Shown here in pieces: positions 41,001 to 49,768 of a DNA stretch of 62,670 bases. Position 1 is the first letter of the stretch; each line of letters opens with the position of its first letter. The notes under the pieces are model-generated. The model saw only the letters and a program-made list of their open reading frames with translations, was not told the origin of the DNA and did no database searches. Position numbers and translations under genes: made by a program. The stretch is from Solobacterium sp. (GTDB lineage Bacteria > Bacillota_I > Bacilli_A > Erysipelotrichales > Erysipelotrichaceae): contig JAFRJJ010000009.1 of assembly GCA_017432325.1 (NCBI GenBank), forward strand, positions 1 through 62,670, given 5' to 3'.

Positions 41001-42050
41001 TTATTTTGTAACCTTTACGTAGTCAACCCAGTAGTAGTTGTCGATTGCTTCGCCATTCAGAGCCTTGACAGCAACGTCAACTGCAGTGTGGGACTGGCCA
41101 ACAGCGTCGTTCAGGACTGTACCTGTCATTGTGCCGTTGTTAACCATTTCTACACATTCGTCAAGAGCATCGACACCGAGCAGGTAGATGTCTTCGCCGA
41201 CTGTACGGCCAGCAGCTGTGATTGCAGCAGCAGCACCGAGTGCCATAGCATCGTTGTTGCAGAAGATAACTTCGATATCTTCACCATACTGTGACAGAGC
41301 GTTAGCAGCGATTGTCTGTCCGTTTGTCTGATCCCAGTTACCAACCTGGTCAGTCAGGCACTCAACTTCGTATCCGGCATCTGTCAGAGCCTTGATGGAG
41401 AATTCTGTACGATACTGAGCATCGATATTTTCAGGGTCGCCTTCGATCATAACATAGGAGATCTTGCCATCGCCGTTGATATCGCCATGGTCAGGAAGTT
41501 CAGCAACGATTTCGCCCTGGAATGTACCGGACTGACGAGCATCAGCACCGACATAGCATACTGCAGCGTTATTCAGGATTCCTTCGTAAGCTTCGTCAAT
41601 TGTGTTACCGTCTTTGTCATAAGCAAGCGGTTCACGGTTGATCAGAACGAGCGGAATGTCAGCGTCTACGACCTTCTGGATCAGAGCATCTGCGGAAGAT
41701 GTCTGTACGAGGTTGAGGATGATAACATCCATACCCTGTGTAATGAATGTGTTGACCTGGTTTGTCTGTTCAGCCATGTCGTTCTTGCCGTCAACGATCG
41801 TTACATTGTACTTAACGGAATCTGTTTCCAGAGTCTTGAAGTAAGCTTCGATCTCATTACGGTAAAGAGTCATGAAGTTGTCGTTGAACTGATAGATTGC
41901 AACGCCTACATCATATGTAGTAACGTCACTGGATGTTTCACCGCCGCTAGATGCGTTTCCGCCACTAGGTGTTTCTCCGCCGGAAGCAGATCCGGAAGAG
42001 CAGCCTGCCAGCAGAGCTACAGCCAGCAGTGATGCAAAAAACTTTTTCAT
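41001..42050 (-). CDS. mglB: Galactose/glucose-binding lipoprotein
   Basis: A 349-residue periplasmic-type sugar-binding protein. Lipobox ALLAGC at residue 16, then a Ser/Gly-rich linker. The calcium-binding loop of galactose-binding proteins is visible as DINGDGKISYVMIEGDPENIDAQYRT, and the sugar-contact regions as LINREP and FCNNDAMALG. First gene of mglBAC, whose promoter is overlapped by a perfect cre site. Confidence 0.94.
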   Translation of the reverse strand: MKKFFASLLAVALLAGCSSGSASGGETPSGGNASSGGETSSDVTTYDVGVAIYQFNDNFMTLYRNEIEAYFKTLETDSVKYNVTIVDGKNDMAEQTNQVNTFITQGMDVIILNLVQTSSADALIQKVVDADIPLVLINREPLAYDKDGNTIDEAYEGILNNAAVCYVGADARQSGTFQGEIVAELPDHGDINGDGKISYVMIEGDPENIDAQYRTEFSIKALTDAGYEVECLTDQVGNWDQTNGQTIAANALSQYGEDIEVIFCNNDAMALGAAAAITAAGRTVGEDIYLLGVDALDECVEMVNNGTMTGTVLNDAVGQSHTAVDVAVKALNGEAIDNYYWVDYVKVTK

Positions 42051-42098
42051 GTTGATTCTTTCCTCCTAATTCAACACACGTTTTTCAACGCCTAGATT

Positions 42099-42128
42099 AT
42101 TATACTCTGAAATTGTAAACGGTTACAA
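42099..42128 (-). promoter_or_regulatory. Promoter of mglBAC
   Basis: TTGTAA, 18 bases, TATAAT on the minus strand. The -35 box lies in the cre site. Confidence 0.65.
42113..42128 (-). promoter_or_regulatory. CcpA cre site at mglB
   Basis: TTGTAACCGTTTACAA matches the cre consensus WTGNAANCGNWNNCAW at every position. A LacI-family galactose repressor could bind the same type of palindrome. Either would block the -35 region. Confidence 0.8.
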
Positions 42129-42329
42129 TAACCCTGATTCAAAAAAATAATGTCATTATTTAAACTTTTTGCCGGCTATGTTAAAAATAATGATTGATAA
42201 TCGAAACAGACGGTATTTTTCAAAACCGCAACATTTATCACACTAAATTATTAAGATTTGAATCCTGGTCAAATCTTCTCGCGGAACCGGGATCAGACGC
42301 AAAAAACCGCATTCATTTTCCGTAAATAT

Positions 42330-42338
42330 TGCTACAAT
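42330..42338 (+). promoter_or_regulatory. Extended -10 box 7 bases before the MATE start
   Basis: TGC-TACAAT ends 7 bases before the ATG with no ribosome binding site between, as expected for a leaderless transcript. Confidence 0.5.
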
Positions 42339-42345
42339 TACAGTT

Positions 42346-43689
42346 ATGTCAAACAGGACTGTCAACATGACGCACGGACCGATCGTCCGGAATATTCTGC
42401 TGTTCGCATATCCCCTGTTGATCTCCAATCTGCTGCAGATCGCATTCAATGCCGCGGACACGATCATCGTGGGAAAATTCTCCGGACAGGCTGCGCTGGC
42501 TGCCGTCGGAGCGACCGGTTCCCTGGTCAATCTGATCGTATCTTTATTCAACGGTCTGGCCACCGGTTCCAATATCGTCATCGCAAGACAGATCGGCAGA
42601 AACGAAAAAGAAGCGATATCCGCTTCTGTCCATACATCATACTTCCTGGCGCTTGCGGGCGGAGTTATCCTGACCGTTATCGGTCTGCTCCTGTCGCCTT
42701 TCATGCTTGTCTTTATGGGAACGCCCGGGGACATCATCGGCATGAGCACCTTATACCTGCGCATCTATTTTCTCGGTGCGCTGCCCCTGCTGATCTATAA
42801 CTTCTCTGCAGCAATACTGCGCTCCGGCGGTGATACACAGCGTCCCACCCTGTATATGGCCTGCAGCGGTGTGCTCAATGTACTGCTGAACCTGTTCTTT
42901 GTGGTCGGACTGAAGATGAGCGTTGCCGGCGTTGCCTGGGCGACTGTTATTTCGGAAACCGTATCGGCAGTCCTGATCACCCGTGCCCTGCTTCATGAGA
43001 CAGGTGATACAAAGCTGATGTTCAGCAGGCTCGTTCCCGACAGAAAGCTGATGAAAATGATCCTGAAGACCGGCATTCCTGCCGGTATCCAGGGGATCAT
43101 GTGGGCGATCTCCAACATTGCGGTACAGTCTTCCATCAACTCGTTCGGTTCTGTTGCCGTAGCGGGAAACAGCGCCGCGCAGAATATCGAATCCTTTGTA
43201 TGCATTGGCATCAATGCCCTTTCCCAGTCAGTGATCACCTTCACCTCCCAGAATACAGGTGCCGGACAGAAAGAAAGGATCAGACAGATCCTGATATCCG
43301 TTCTGATCCTGGTCACGGTATCTTCATGGGCGGCCGGTGCTCTTGCATGTTACTTCGGAAGGTCTCTGCTGGCATTCTATACCAATGATCCGGCTGTCAT
43401 TGACGCCGGCATGGTCAGGATGCGGATGCTGGTGTTCTGGGTATTCCTGAACGGAATGCTCGATGTTCCCGCATGTTCCATGCGCGGTATGGGATATTCC
43501 AGCCTGCCGACGGTACTGCTGATGTTCGGCATCGTTGTTGTCAGGCTGCTGTACATCTCATTCATCTGGACCGCGCACCCGACACTGGAAGTCCTGTATT
43601 TCTGCTTCCCCCTGTCCTGGGCGGTCACCAATGTACTGCAGTTCTCGTTCTGGCGTCTTTGTTACAGGAAGCTTTGTTCAGGTCTCTGA
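42346..43689 (+). CDS. MATE family efflux transporter (second)
   Basis: A 447-residue membrane protein with twelve helices and two MatE repeats: FAYPLLISNLLQIAFNAADTIIVGKFSGQAALAAVGA, and GIPAGIQGIMWAISNIAVQSSINSFG. It is a different member from the one at 24.6 kb. No Shine-Dalgarno sequence is seen before the ATG; the -10 box is 7 bases away. It ends next to the convergent homocysteine methyltransferase gene. Confidence 0.9.
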   Translation: MSNRTVNMTHGPIVRNILLFAYPLLISNLLQIAFNAADTIIVGKFSGQAALAAVGATGSLVNLIVSLFNGLATGSNIVIARQIGRNEKEAISASVHTSYFLALAGGVILTVIGLLLSPFMLVFMGTPGDIIGMSTLYLRIYFLGALPLLIYNFSAAILRSGGDTQRPTLYMACSGVLNVLLNLFFVVGLKMSVAGVAWATVISETVSAVLITRALLHETGDTKLMFSRLVPDRKLMKMILKTGIPAGIQGIMWAISNIAVQSSINSFGSVAVAGNSAAQNIESFVCIGINALSQSVITFTSQNTGAGQKERIRQILISVLILVTVSSWAAGALACYFGRSLLAFYTNDPAVIDAGMVRMRMLVFWVFLNGMLDVPACSMRGMGYSSLPTVLLMFGIVVVRLLYISFIWTAHPTLEVLYFCFPLSWAVTNVLQFSFWRLCYRKLCSGL

Positions 43690-44661
43690 TCACCGGATAC
43701 GCTTCGGTCTTCCGGCAGACAGGTATCTGTCCCTTGCCTTGCAGACCTGCACGATATGCTGTTCGACAGTCGTGCAGCAGCCTCCCACCGCCTCAGCGCC
43801 GGCTGACATATAAGCAAATGCCCTGGTTTCAAAATCAACGCTTCCCTTCCGGGCAGTCCATGTCTTTGTAAGGGGATCATATAATTCTCCGCTGTTGGGG
43901 TAGACCGCGACCGGCAGGTCTGTCCCCTTTTTCATTTTCCCGATCAGCGGAATGATATAGTCGGGATCTGTGCAGTTGATGCCGAGCATTTTCAGATGCG
44001 GATGTCCTTCCGAAAGGATCCGGGCGCAGTCCGATACAGCTTCCCCATGGCAGGTATGCATGCTGTCCCTGCAGGAAAAACTGATCCAGTAATCAGCCCC
44101 GAGTTCTTCCGCGATCTCTGCTTCGATCAGTGCTTCCTCCAGGGCAGGCTGTGTTTCCAGCAGCAGGATATCCGCCCCTGCCTGATGCAGAAGCTCCATC
44201 CTTCTGTAATGAAACTTTCTCAGCATATCCTTGTCCATGGAATAACTGCCTGTATATTCCGAACCGTCTGCCAGATATGCCCCATACGGACCGACCGATC
44301 CCAGACACAGGGGATACTGCCTGCCGGAGGCTTCACCTTCTTCACGGTACCATTGATCCCGCGCTTCCATGAACAGCTCAACGGAACGGACGATCAGTTC
44401 CTCCGCTTCCGCTTCAGAATACCCCGCTTCCGTCAGTCCCTGCACGGATGCCTGATAGCTGCAGGTAATGCCGCAGTCAGCGCCTGCTTTCAGGTAGTTA
44501 TAGTGTACCTGTCTGACCAGATCGGGCTGCCCGGACAGTACGGAGGCTGTCCAGAGACGGTTGTTCAGGTCGGCTCCCATGCGCTCCAGTACAGAAGACA
44601 TCGAGCCGTCAATGACCATGACGGTATTGTTTTCAAGGATCCTCTCCAGGCTGGCTTTCAT
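43690..44661 (-). CDS. mmuM: Homocysteine S-methyltransferase
   Basis: A 323-residue zinc enzyme that methylates homocysteine with S-methylmethionine or a similar donor to give methionine. The zinc ligands are the Cys in LGINCTD and the pair in GGCCTT near the C terminus. The N-terminal IDGSMSSVLERMG and GITCSYQAS are also typical. GGAGG lies 8 bases before the ATG at 44661, which is chosen over a GTG three codons upstream. It has no cobalamin domain and stands alone. Confidence 0.9.
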   Translation of the reverse strand: MKASLERILENNTVMVIDGSMSSVLERMGADLNNRLWTASVLSGQPDLVRQVHYNYLKAGADCGITCSYQASVQGLTEAGYSEAEAEELIVRSVELFMEARDQWYREEGEASGRQYPLCLGSVGPYGAYLADGSEYTGSYSMDKDMLRKFHYRRMELLHQAGADILLLETQPALEEALIEAEIAEELGADYWISFSCRDSMHTCHGEAVSDCARILSEGHPHLKMLGINCTDPDYIIPLIGKMKKGTDLPVAVYPNSGELYDPLTKTWTARKGSVDFETRAFAYMSAGAEAVGGCCTTVEQHIVQVCKARDRYLSAGRPKRIR

Positions 44662-44755
44662 ATCAGTCACCTCCGCTTTCTTCTATTCACGCACAGATCG
44701 CATATCCGGTCAACTCATGTCAGTTCATTTCTGTTTCACAGCGCTTGAGCGATAT

Positions 44756-44761
44756 TATAAT
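44756..44761 (+). promoter_or_regulatory. -10 box 6 bases before a small gene
   Basis: Perfect TATAAT ends 6 bases before the ATG at 44768, with no ribosome binding site. Confidence 0.5.
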
Positions 44762-44767
44762 AAGGTC

Positions 44768-45031
44768 ATGGAACAGATCAATTCTTACAGCGAAGCACTG
44801 CGGTATATGAAGGAAGGCTTCACCGTCTGCACAGCAGAAGCGGTGCCTGTCTATTTCAACCTGCGGGACAACAGGGTCCGCGTGCATACAGAACAGTATT
44901 CCCTCAGGCTGTCCCTGACGGAATGGAAAGAACTGTACGGAGAAAAAGTCTTTTATCTGTGTGAAGACGCGGATGATCAGCTGATCGATCCCGAAAAAGA
45001 CAAAGAGTATTACAGCTGGAGACATAAATAG
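44768..45031 (+). CDS. Small conserved-looking protein of unknown function
   Basis: An 87-residue soluble protein, not recognised. It has an alpha-beta pattern, with SEALRYMKEGFTVCTAEAVPVYFNLRDNRVRVHTEQYSLRLSLTEW and an acidic C terminus ending in EYYSWRHK. It lies 9 bases before the VOC gene and probably shares its transcript. Transcription seems to start at the ATG itself. Confidence 0.65.
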   Translation: MEQINSYSEALRYMKEGFTVCTAEAVPVYFNLRDNRVRVHTEQYSLRLSLTEWKELYGEKVFYLCEDADDQLIDPEKDKEYYSWRHK

Positions 45032-45040
45032 GAGGAACGT

Positions 45041-45412
45041 ATGATCGACCACAGCATCGTTTTTCTGCCCTGCAGAAACATTGAAGAAACAACAGCCTTT
45101 TATCATGACGTGCTCAGCCTTCCCATTGTCAGCGTACAGGGAGGAGGAAACGTGAAGATCTTCGACTGCGGGCGCGGATGCTGGGGATTCCAGGTGCTCA
45201 ATGAAGGTTTCCTGCTGAGCAGTCCCGAACGGATCTGCCTTTCCCTGGAATGCGAAACACAGCAGGATGTCGATGACTATTACAAAGCGCTGACCGCCCG
45301 CGGCGTCAGTACCCAGGGTGCCCCGCGCAGACATCCGGTCCATCCGGTCTATTCATTTTTCATGAGAGATCCTTCCGGGTATACCGTTGAGATACAGAAG
45401 ATCATCGGATGA
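45041..45412 (+). CDS. VOC family (glyoxalase-like) protein
   Basis: A 123-residue protein with two beta-alpha-beta-beta-beta modules. The first starts IDHSIVFLPCRNIEETTAFYHDVLSLPIV and the second ends FFMRDPSGYTVEIQKI, where the final Glu is a usual metal ligand. The family includes glyoxalase I, dioxygenases and fosfomycin-resistance enzymes; the substrate is unknown. GGAGG precedes the ATG. Confidence 0.85.
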   Translation: MIDHSIVFLPCRNIEETTAFYHDVLSLPIVSVQGGGNVKIFDCGRGCWGFQVLNEGFLLSSPERICLSLECETQQDVDDYYKALTARGVSTQGAPRRHPVHPVYSFFMRDPSGYTVEIQKIIG

Positions 45413-45522
45413 TGATCACGGGTGTTTTCGTATAAGATCCGAAATACAAGCGCTTACATTTGAAAAGTTATGAAAGTTTCATTTTTTCGGCCGAATTAAT
45501 CGGCTTTTCTTTTCTTTTTTCC
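45413..45522. other. Intergenic region after the VOC gene
   Basis: Contains a short stem GCCGA-ATTAA-TCGGC (45490-45504) followed by a T-rich tract, probably the VOC terminator. Nothing else is recognisable before the riboswitch promoter. Confidence 0.5.
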
Positions 45523-45551
45523 TTGCTTTCCCTTGGCATGATGTCTAGAAT
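45523..45551 (+). promoter_or_regulatory. Promoter of the guanine riboswitch operon
   Basis: TTGCTT, 17 bases, TAGAAT; transcription would start near 45558, just before the aptamer. Confidence 0.6.
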
Positions 45552-45563
45552 ATCCGTGTAAAA

Positions 45564-45634
45564 CTGTCGTATAATCCTTCAGATACGGTGAGGGAGTCTC
45601 TACCCTGGCACCTTAAATGCCCGGACTATGACGG
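45564..45634 (+). promoter_or_regulatory. Guanine-class purine riboswitch aptamer
   Basis: P1 is CTGTCGTA with TATGACGG. The core has TAATCC, GTCTCTACC (J2/3) and GGACTATG (J3/1). The base equivalent to position 74 of the xpt aptamer is C, which pairs with guanine (U would indicate adenine), and U51 is kept, which argues against the deoxyguanosine class. It precedes a nucleoside importer operon. Confidence 0.9.
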
Positions 45635-45659
45635 AATTCCCTTTCCGGGTCATTCTGTC
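45630..45659 (+). promoter_or_regulatory. Alternative hairpin competing with riboswitch P1
   Basis: GACGGAAT pairs with ATTCTGTC, with inner CCC/GGG. It uses the 3' strand of P1, so it cannot coexist with the ligand-bound aptamer. Confidence 0.5.
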
Positions 45660-45712
45660 TTTACGGCGGAATTACGGACAGGGGCTGAAAGAAAATAAGC
45701 TCCGTACTTCTC

Positions 45713-45763
45713 CTTCTTTAAAAAATACGCACAATGATCGTATTTTTGTTAAAGAAGTTTTTT
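45713..45763 (+). terminator. Leader terminator of the nucleoside importer operon
   Basis: CTTCTTTAA and AAATACG pair with CGTATTT and TTAAAGAAG, followed by T6. It lies between the riboswitch and the first gene and is the likely control point. Confidence 0.7.
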
Positions 45764-45796
45764 AGTTCAATCGGATAGGAAAGGAAAGAAAGAACG

Positions 45797-47074
45797 ATGA
45801 AAAAATTATTTACATCCCTTACTGCCATGCTGATGGCAGTCAGCCTTGTCGGATGCTCTTCCAACAAGCCTGCTGACAATACACCGGCAACGGCAGCCGC
45901 TACAGCTGAAGCAACAGCAGAAGCTGCAGCATCCGGTGAGAAGATCGGTATCATTCTCGTCGGTGATGAAAACGAAGGCTACACATATGCTCACATGCTC
46001 GGCATCAAGAACGCTGCCGCAAAGCTCGGAATCGCTGAAAGCGACATCATCTGGAAGTATTCCATCGGTGAAGACCAGAAGTGCTATGACGCTGCGGTCG
46101 ACCTGGTAGAAAACGGCGCTACACTGGTCATCTCCAACTCCTACGGACACCAGTCCTACATGATGCAGGCTGCTCAGGAATATCCTGAAGTAACATTCGT
46201 AGCTGATACAGGTGACAATGCCTGGACAACAGGTCTGGACAACTTCAAGAACGCATTCACATCCGTTTATGAATCCAGATATGTATCCGGTGTCGTTGCT
46301 GGTCTGAAGATCGCTGAACTGAATGAAAAAGGCGAACTGAAAGAAGAAAACTTCAATGAAGAAGGAAATGTCAAAGTCGGTTATGTCGGCGCATTCCCTT
46401 ACGCAGAAGTTGTTTCCGGTTATACAGCATTCTACCTCGGCATCAAGTCCGTTGTAGAAAACGTCACAATGTATGTTGAATATACAAACTCCTGGTTCGA
46501 TCTGACAGCTGAAGCTACAGTCGGCGACGACCTGATGTCACAGGGCTGCGTCATTATCGGTCAGCACGCCGATTCCACAGGCGCTCCTTCACAGCTCCAG
46601 AAGAACATGGAAGACAACAAGTACGGATTCACAGCTTACTCTGTAGGCTACAACGTATCCATGCTTGACGTTGCACCGGATGTAGCACTGACAAGTGCTT
46701 CCAACGTCTGGGAAGTCTTCTATGAATATGCATTCAACTGCTGGCTGAACGGTGAAAACATGAAGACAGACTGGACCGGCGGATACAACGAAGGCGCAGT
46801 TGAGATCACAGATCTCGGTTCCGCAGTTGCTGAAGGAACAGAAGAAAGAGTCAATGAAGTCATCGCTCAGATCAAGTCCGGTGAGCTGCATGTATTCGAT
46901 GCAAGCACATTCACGATCGGCGGCGAAACACCTACATCCATCATGGGTGATATCGATGCAGACTTCACCGATGATACAGAATGCCTGATTGACGGCTATT
47001 TCCACGAGTCCGAATTCCGCAGCGCTCCTTACTTCGCTGCAAGAATCGACGGCATCGTTGAAGAAACCGAGTAA
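45797..47074 (+). CDS. BMP family nucleoside-binding lipoprotein
   Basis: A 425-residue lipoprotein of the basic membrane protein (PnrA/BmpA) family that binds purine nucleosides. Lipobox SLVGC at residue 20, then an Ala/Thr/Glu-rich linker. Family motifs include GYTYAHMLGIKNAAAKLGI, VISNSYGHQSYMMQAAQEYPEVTFV, and VGYVGAFPYAEVVSGYTAFYLG. It is longer than the usual 350 residues because of an insertion and an extended C terminus. First gene after the guanine riboswitch. Confidence 0.9.
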   Translation: MKKLFTSLTAMLMAVSLVGCSSNKPADNTPATAAATAEATAEAAASGEKIGIILVGDENEGYTYAHMLGIKNAAAKLGIAESDIIWKYSIGEDQKCYDAAVDLVENGATLVISNSYGHQSYMMQAAQEYPEVTFVADTGDNAWTTGLDNFKNAFTSVYESRYVSGVVAGLKIAELNEKGELKEENFNEEGNVKVGYVGAFPYAEVVSGYTAFYLGIKSVVENVTMYVEYTNSWFDLTAEATVGDDLMSQGCVIIGQHADSTGAPSQLQKNMEDNKYGFTAYSVGYNVSMLDVAPDVALTSASNVWEVFYEYAFNCWLNGENMKTDWTGGYNEGAVEITDLGSAVAEGTEERVNEVIAQIKSGELHVFDASTFTIGGETPTSIMGDIDADFTDDTECLIDGYFHESEFRSAPYFAARIDGIVEETE

Positions 47075-47141
47075 CACTTAAGCAGAATCGATCACAGGCT
47101 TCGGTAAGAAGCCTGTGATATTTATATCAAGGAGGATTTTT

Positions 47142-48665
47142 ATGCAGGAAGCAGCTGTATCCATGCGTCATATCAGTAAGTCTTTCGGAAAGAAAGTCAT
47201 TGCCAACAAAAATGTGGATCTGGATATCTATCATGGCGAAATACTTTCTCTTCTGGGAGAAAACGGCAGCGGAAAAACAACATTGATGAACATGCTTTCC
47301 GGTGTCTATTTCCCTGATGAGGGTGAGATCCTGGTAAACGGCGAGCCGGTGTCGATCACCTGCCCCAAGGATGCCTTTGATCTGGGCATCGGCATGGTCC
47401 ATCAGCACTTCAAGCTCATCGATGTCTTTACGGCACTCGAAAACATCCTGCTCGGTCTTCCCAAGGAAAACGACACAAAAAGCGGACGCGCTGCCGTTGA
47501 GGAGATCTGCCGCAAATACGGATTTGAGCTCGATCTGGACAAGAAGATCTACGATATGTCCGTTTCCGAAAAGGAAACACTGGAGATCGTCAAGACACTG
47601 TACAGAGGCACGGAGATCCTGATCCTGGATGAACCCACCGCAGTACTGACACCGCAGGAGACGGACAAGCTGTTCGCCATCCTGAAGAACATGCGTGAAG
47701 ACGGAAAAGCAGTCGTGATCATCACCCATAAGCTGAATGAAGTCATGGAGATATCCGACCGCGTTACCGTACTGCGCAAGGGTGAAAATGCCGGTACCGT
47801 CCTGACATCCCAAACCAATGAGCAGCAGCTCACGGAGATGATGGTCGGTGAAAAAATCGTTCTTGATATAAACAGGGATTTTGTTGAAGACAAGGCGCTG
47901 CGCCTTGAAGTCAAACACATGACCGTGCTGAATCCCGACAAAAAGAAAGTTGTCGATGATATCAGCTTCGATCTGTACAGCGGGGAAGTCCTCGGCATCG
48001 CAGGTATTTCCGGATCCGGACAGAAGGAACTTCTGGAAGGCATCATGGGACTGCAGAAATGCGAAGAAGGCTCTTCCGTCATCTACTATTCCACAGCACA
48101 CGGAACACATGAACTGGTCGGCCTTGATACGAAACAGATCATCGGTTACGGTCTGCACCTGGCATTTGTACCGGAAGACAGACTGGGCATGGGACTCGTC
48201 GGAAACATGGGCATCACGGACAACGTCCTGCTGAAGCGCTACCGGAAAGGCAGCGGTCCCTTCCTGCACAAAACACTGCCGAGACAGACTGCCGAGAAGA
48301 TCCGGAATGAACTGGAAGTCGTTACGCCGGACCTGGAATATCCGGTCAGACGTCTCTCGGGCGGCAACGTCCAGAAGATCCTGGTCGGCCGTGAGATCAA
48401 CAACAAGCCTACCGTCCTGATGACAGCCTATGCGGTCAGAGGGCTGGATATCAATACATCCTATACGATCTACAACATTCTCAACGAGCAGAAAAAGAAA
48501 GGTGTTGCGGTCATCTATGTCGGTGAAGACCTCGACGTCCTGCTTGCACTGTCAGACCGCATCATGGTCATCTGCGAAGGCCGCATGACAGGCATGCTGG
48601 ACGGCCGTACTGCCACCAAGGAACAGCTCGGCTATCTGATGACGAAAACAGGAGGTGCGGACTGA
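47142..48665 (+). CDS. Nucleoside ABC transporter ATPase (NupO/YufO type)
   Basis: A 507-residue ATPase with two domains. Domain 1 has Walker A GENGSGKTT, MSVSEKETLEIVKTL as a diverged signature and LILDEPTAVL. Domain 2 has GISGSGQKE, LSGGNVQKILVGRE and a diverged Walker B VLMTAYAVRGLDI. AAGGAGG precedes the ATG at 47142; a longer frame starts upstream of that site. The gene ends 1 base into the next gene. Confidence 0.9.
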   Translation: MQEAAVSMRHISKSFGKKVIANKNVDLDIYHGEILSLLGENGSGKTTLMNMLSGVYFPDEGEILVNGEPVSITCPKDAFDLGIGMVHQHFKLIDVFTALENILLGLPKENDTKSGRAAVEEICRKYGFELDLDKKIYDMSVSEKETLEIVKTLYRGTEILILDEPTAVLTPQETDKLFAILKNMREDGKAVVIITHKLNEVMEISDRVTVLRKGENAGTVLTSQTNEQQLTEMMVGEKIVLDINRDFVEDKALRLEVKHMTVLNPDKKKVVDDISFDLYSGEVLGIAGISGSGQKELLEGIMGLQKCEEGSSVIYYSTAHGTHELVGLDTKQIIGYGLHLAFVPEDRLGMGLVGNMGITDNVLLKRYRKGSGPFLHKTLPRQTAEKIRNELEVVTPDLEYPVRRLSGGNVQKILVGREINNKPTVLMTAYAVRGLDINTSYTIYNILNEQKKKGVAVIYVGEDLDVLLALSDRIMVICEGRMTGMLDGRTATKEQLGYLMTKTGGAD

Positions 48666-49768
48666 TGGAAAAGAAAACAACACATAAAGCACCCCTCTTC
48701 CATATCAGGAAAAAGGACGACACCACACTGATCCAGGCGATCCTGATCAGGGCGGTATTCGTCGTACTGGCACTGCTTGTATCGGCGCTGTTCATCTTCT
48801 TCGTCACGAAGCTTGATCCCGTCAGCGTTTATACATCCATGTTCAAGGGTGCCTTCGGTACCGCAAGACGTACCTGGATCACGATCCGTGATACGTGCCT
48901 GCTGCTGATGATCAGCGTTGCCCTTTCCCCGGCATTCAGGATGCGCTTCTGGAACTGCGGTGCGGAAGGACAGGTACTGATCGGCGGCCTCACGACAGCT
49001 GCCCTGATGATCTATTTCGGCAGTAAGATTCCTACAGCTTTATTGCTTCTGATCATGCTCGCCGTATCTGCCGCAGCCGGCGGTATCTGGGCCCTGCTTC
49101 CGGCAGTCTTCAAGGCAAAGTATGATACGAACGAAACGCTGTTCACACTCATGATGAACTATCTGGCGATCCAGCTCGTCGAGTTCTTCGTTGATATCTG
49201 GGACAAGAAACAGTCCCATTCCGTAGGCATTATCAATATGGCAGGCCATGGAGGCTGGTTCCCGGAAGTGCTGGGCCAGCAGTACACGATCAACATTATC
49301 CTGGTCGTGATCATTACCGTTGCTGTATATGTCTACATGAAGTATTCCAAACACGGTTATGAGGGCGCTGTCGTCGGTGAGTCCGTCGCAACAGCCAGAT
49401 ATGCCGGCATCAACGTTCCTTCGGTCATCCGCAGGAATGTCCTGCTGTCCGGCGCGATCGCAGGTATCGCAGGCTTCGTTGAAGTAGCGGGCATCTCCCA
49501 TACCATTTCAAAACAGACTGCAGGCGGACGCGGCTTTACGGCGATCATCGTCTGCTGGCTGGCAAAATTCAATCCGTTTATCATGGCGATCATCTCACTG
49601 TTCCTGGTATTCCTGGATAAAGGAGCCGCGCAGATCGCTTCGGACTTCGGTCTGAATGAATTCGCGTCTGATATCATTACCGGCATTCTGCTGTTCTTCA
49701 TCCTGAGTGCCGAATTCTTCATCAACTATTCCATTTCCAGAAGCGAACCGGTAAAGGAGGAACACTGA
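48665..49768 (+). CDS. Nucleoside ABC transporter permease 1
   Basis: A 367-residue permease of the branched-chain/BMP type with about nine helices. Typical parts are PAFRMRFWNCGAEGQVLIGG, TNETLFTLMMNYLAIQLVEFF and AGINVPSVIRRNVLLSGAIAGIAG. It matches YufP/NupP. It is coupled to its neighbours on both sides by single-base overlaps. Confidence 0.9.
   Translation: MEKKTTHKAPLFHIRKKDDTTLIQAILIRAVFVVLALLVSALFIFFVTKLDPVSVYTSMFKGAFGTARRTWITIRDTCLLLMISVALSPAFRMRFWNCGAEGQVLIGGLTTAALMIYFGSKIPTALLLLIMLAVSAAAGGIWALLPAVFKAKYDTNETLFTLMMNYLAIQLVEFFVDIWDKKQSHSVGIINMAGHGGWFPEVLGQQYTINIILVVIITVAVYVYMKYSKHGYEGAVVGESVATARYAGINVPSVIRRNVLLSGAIAGIAGFVEVAGISHTISKQTAGGRGFTAIIVCWLAKFNPFIMAIISLFLVFLDKGAAQIASDFGLNEFASDIITGILLFFILSAEFFINYSISRSEPVKEEH

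Noticed and set aside
47127..48269. A 380-codon minus-strand frame opposite the nucleoside importer ATPase
   Set aside because: It lies wholly inside a clear ABC ATPase gene and has no recognisable features of its own.
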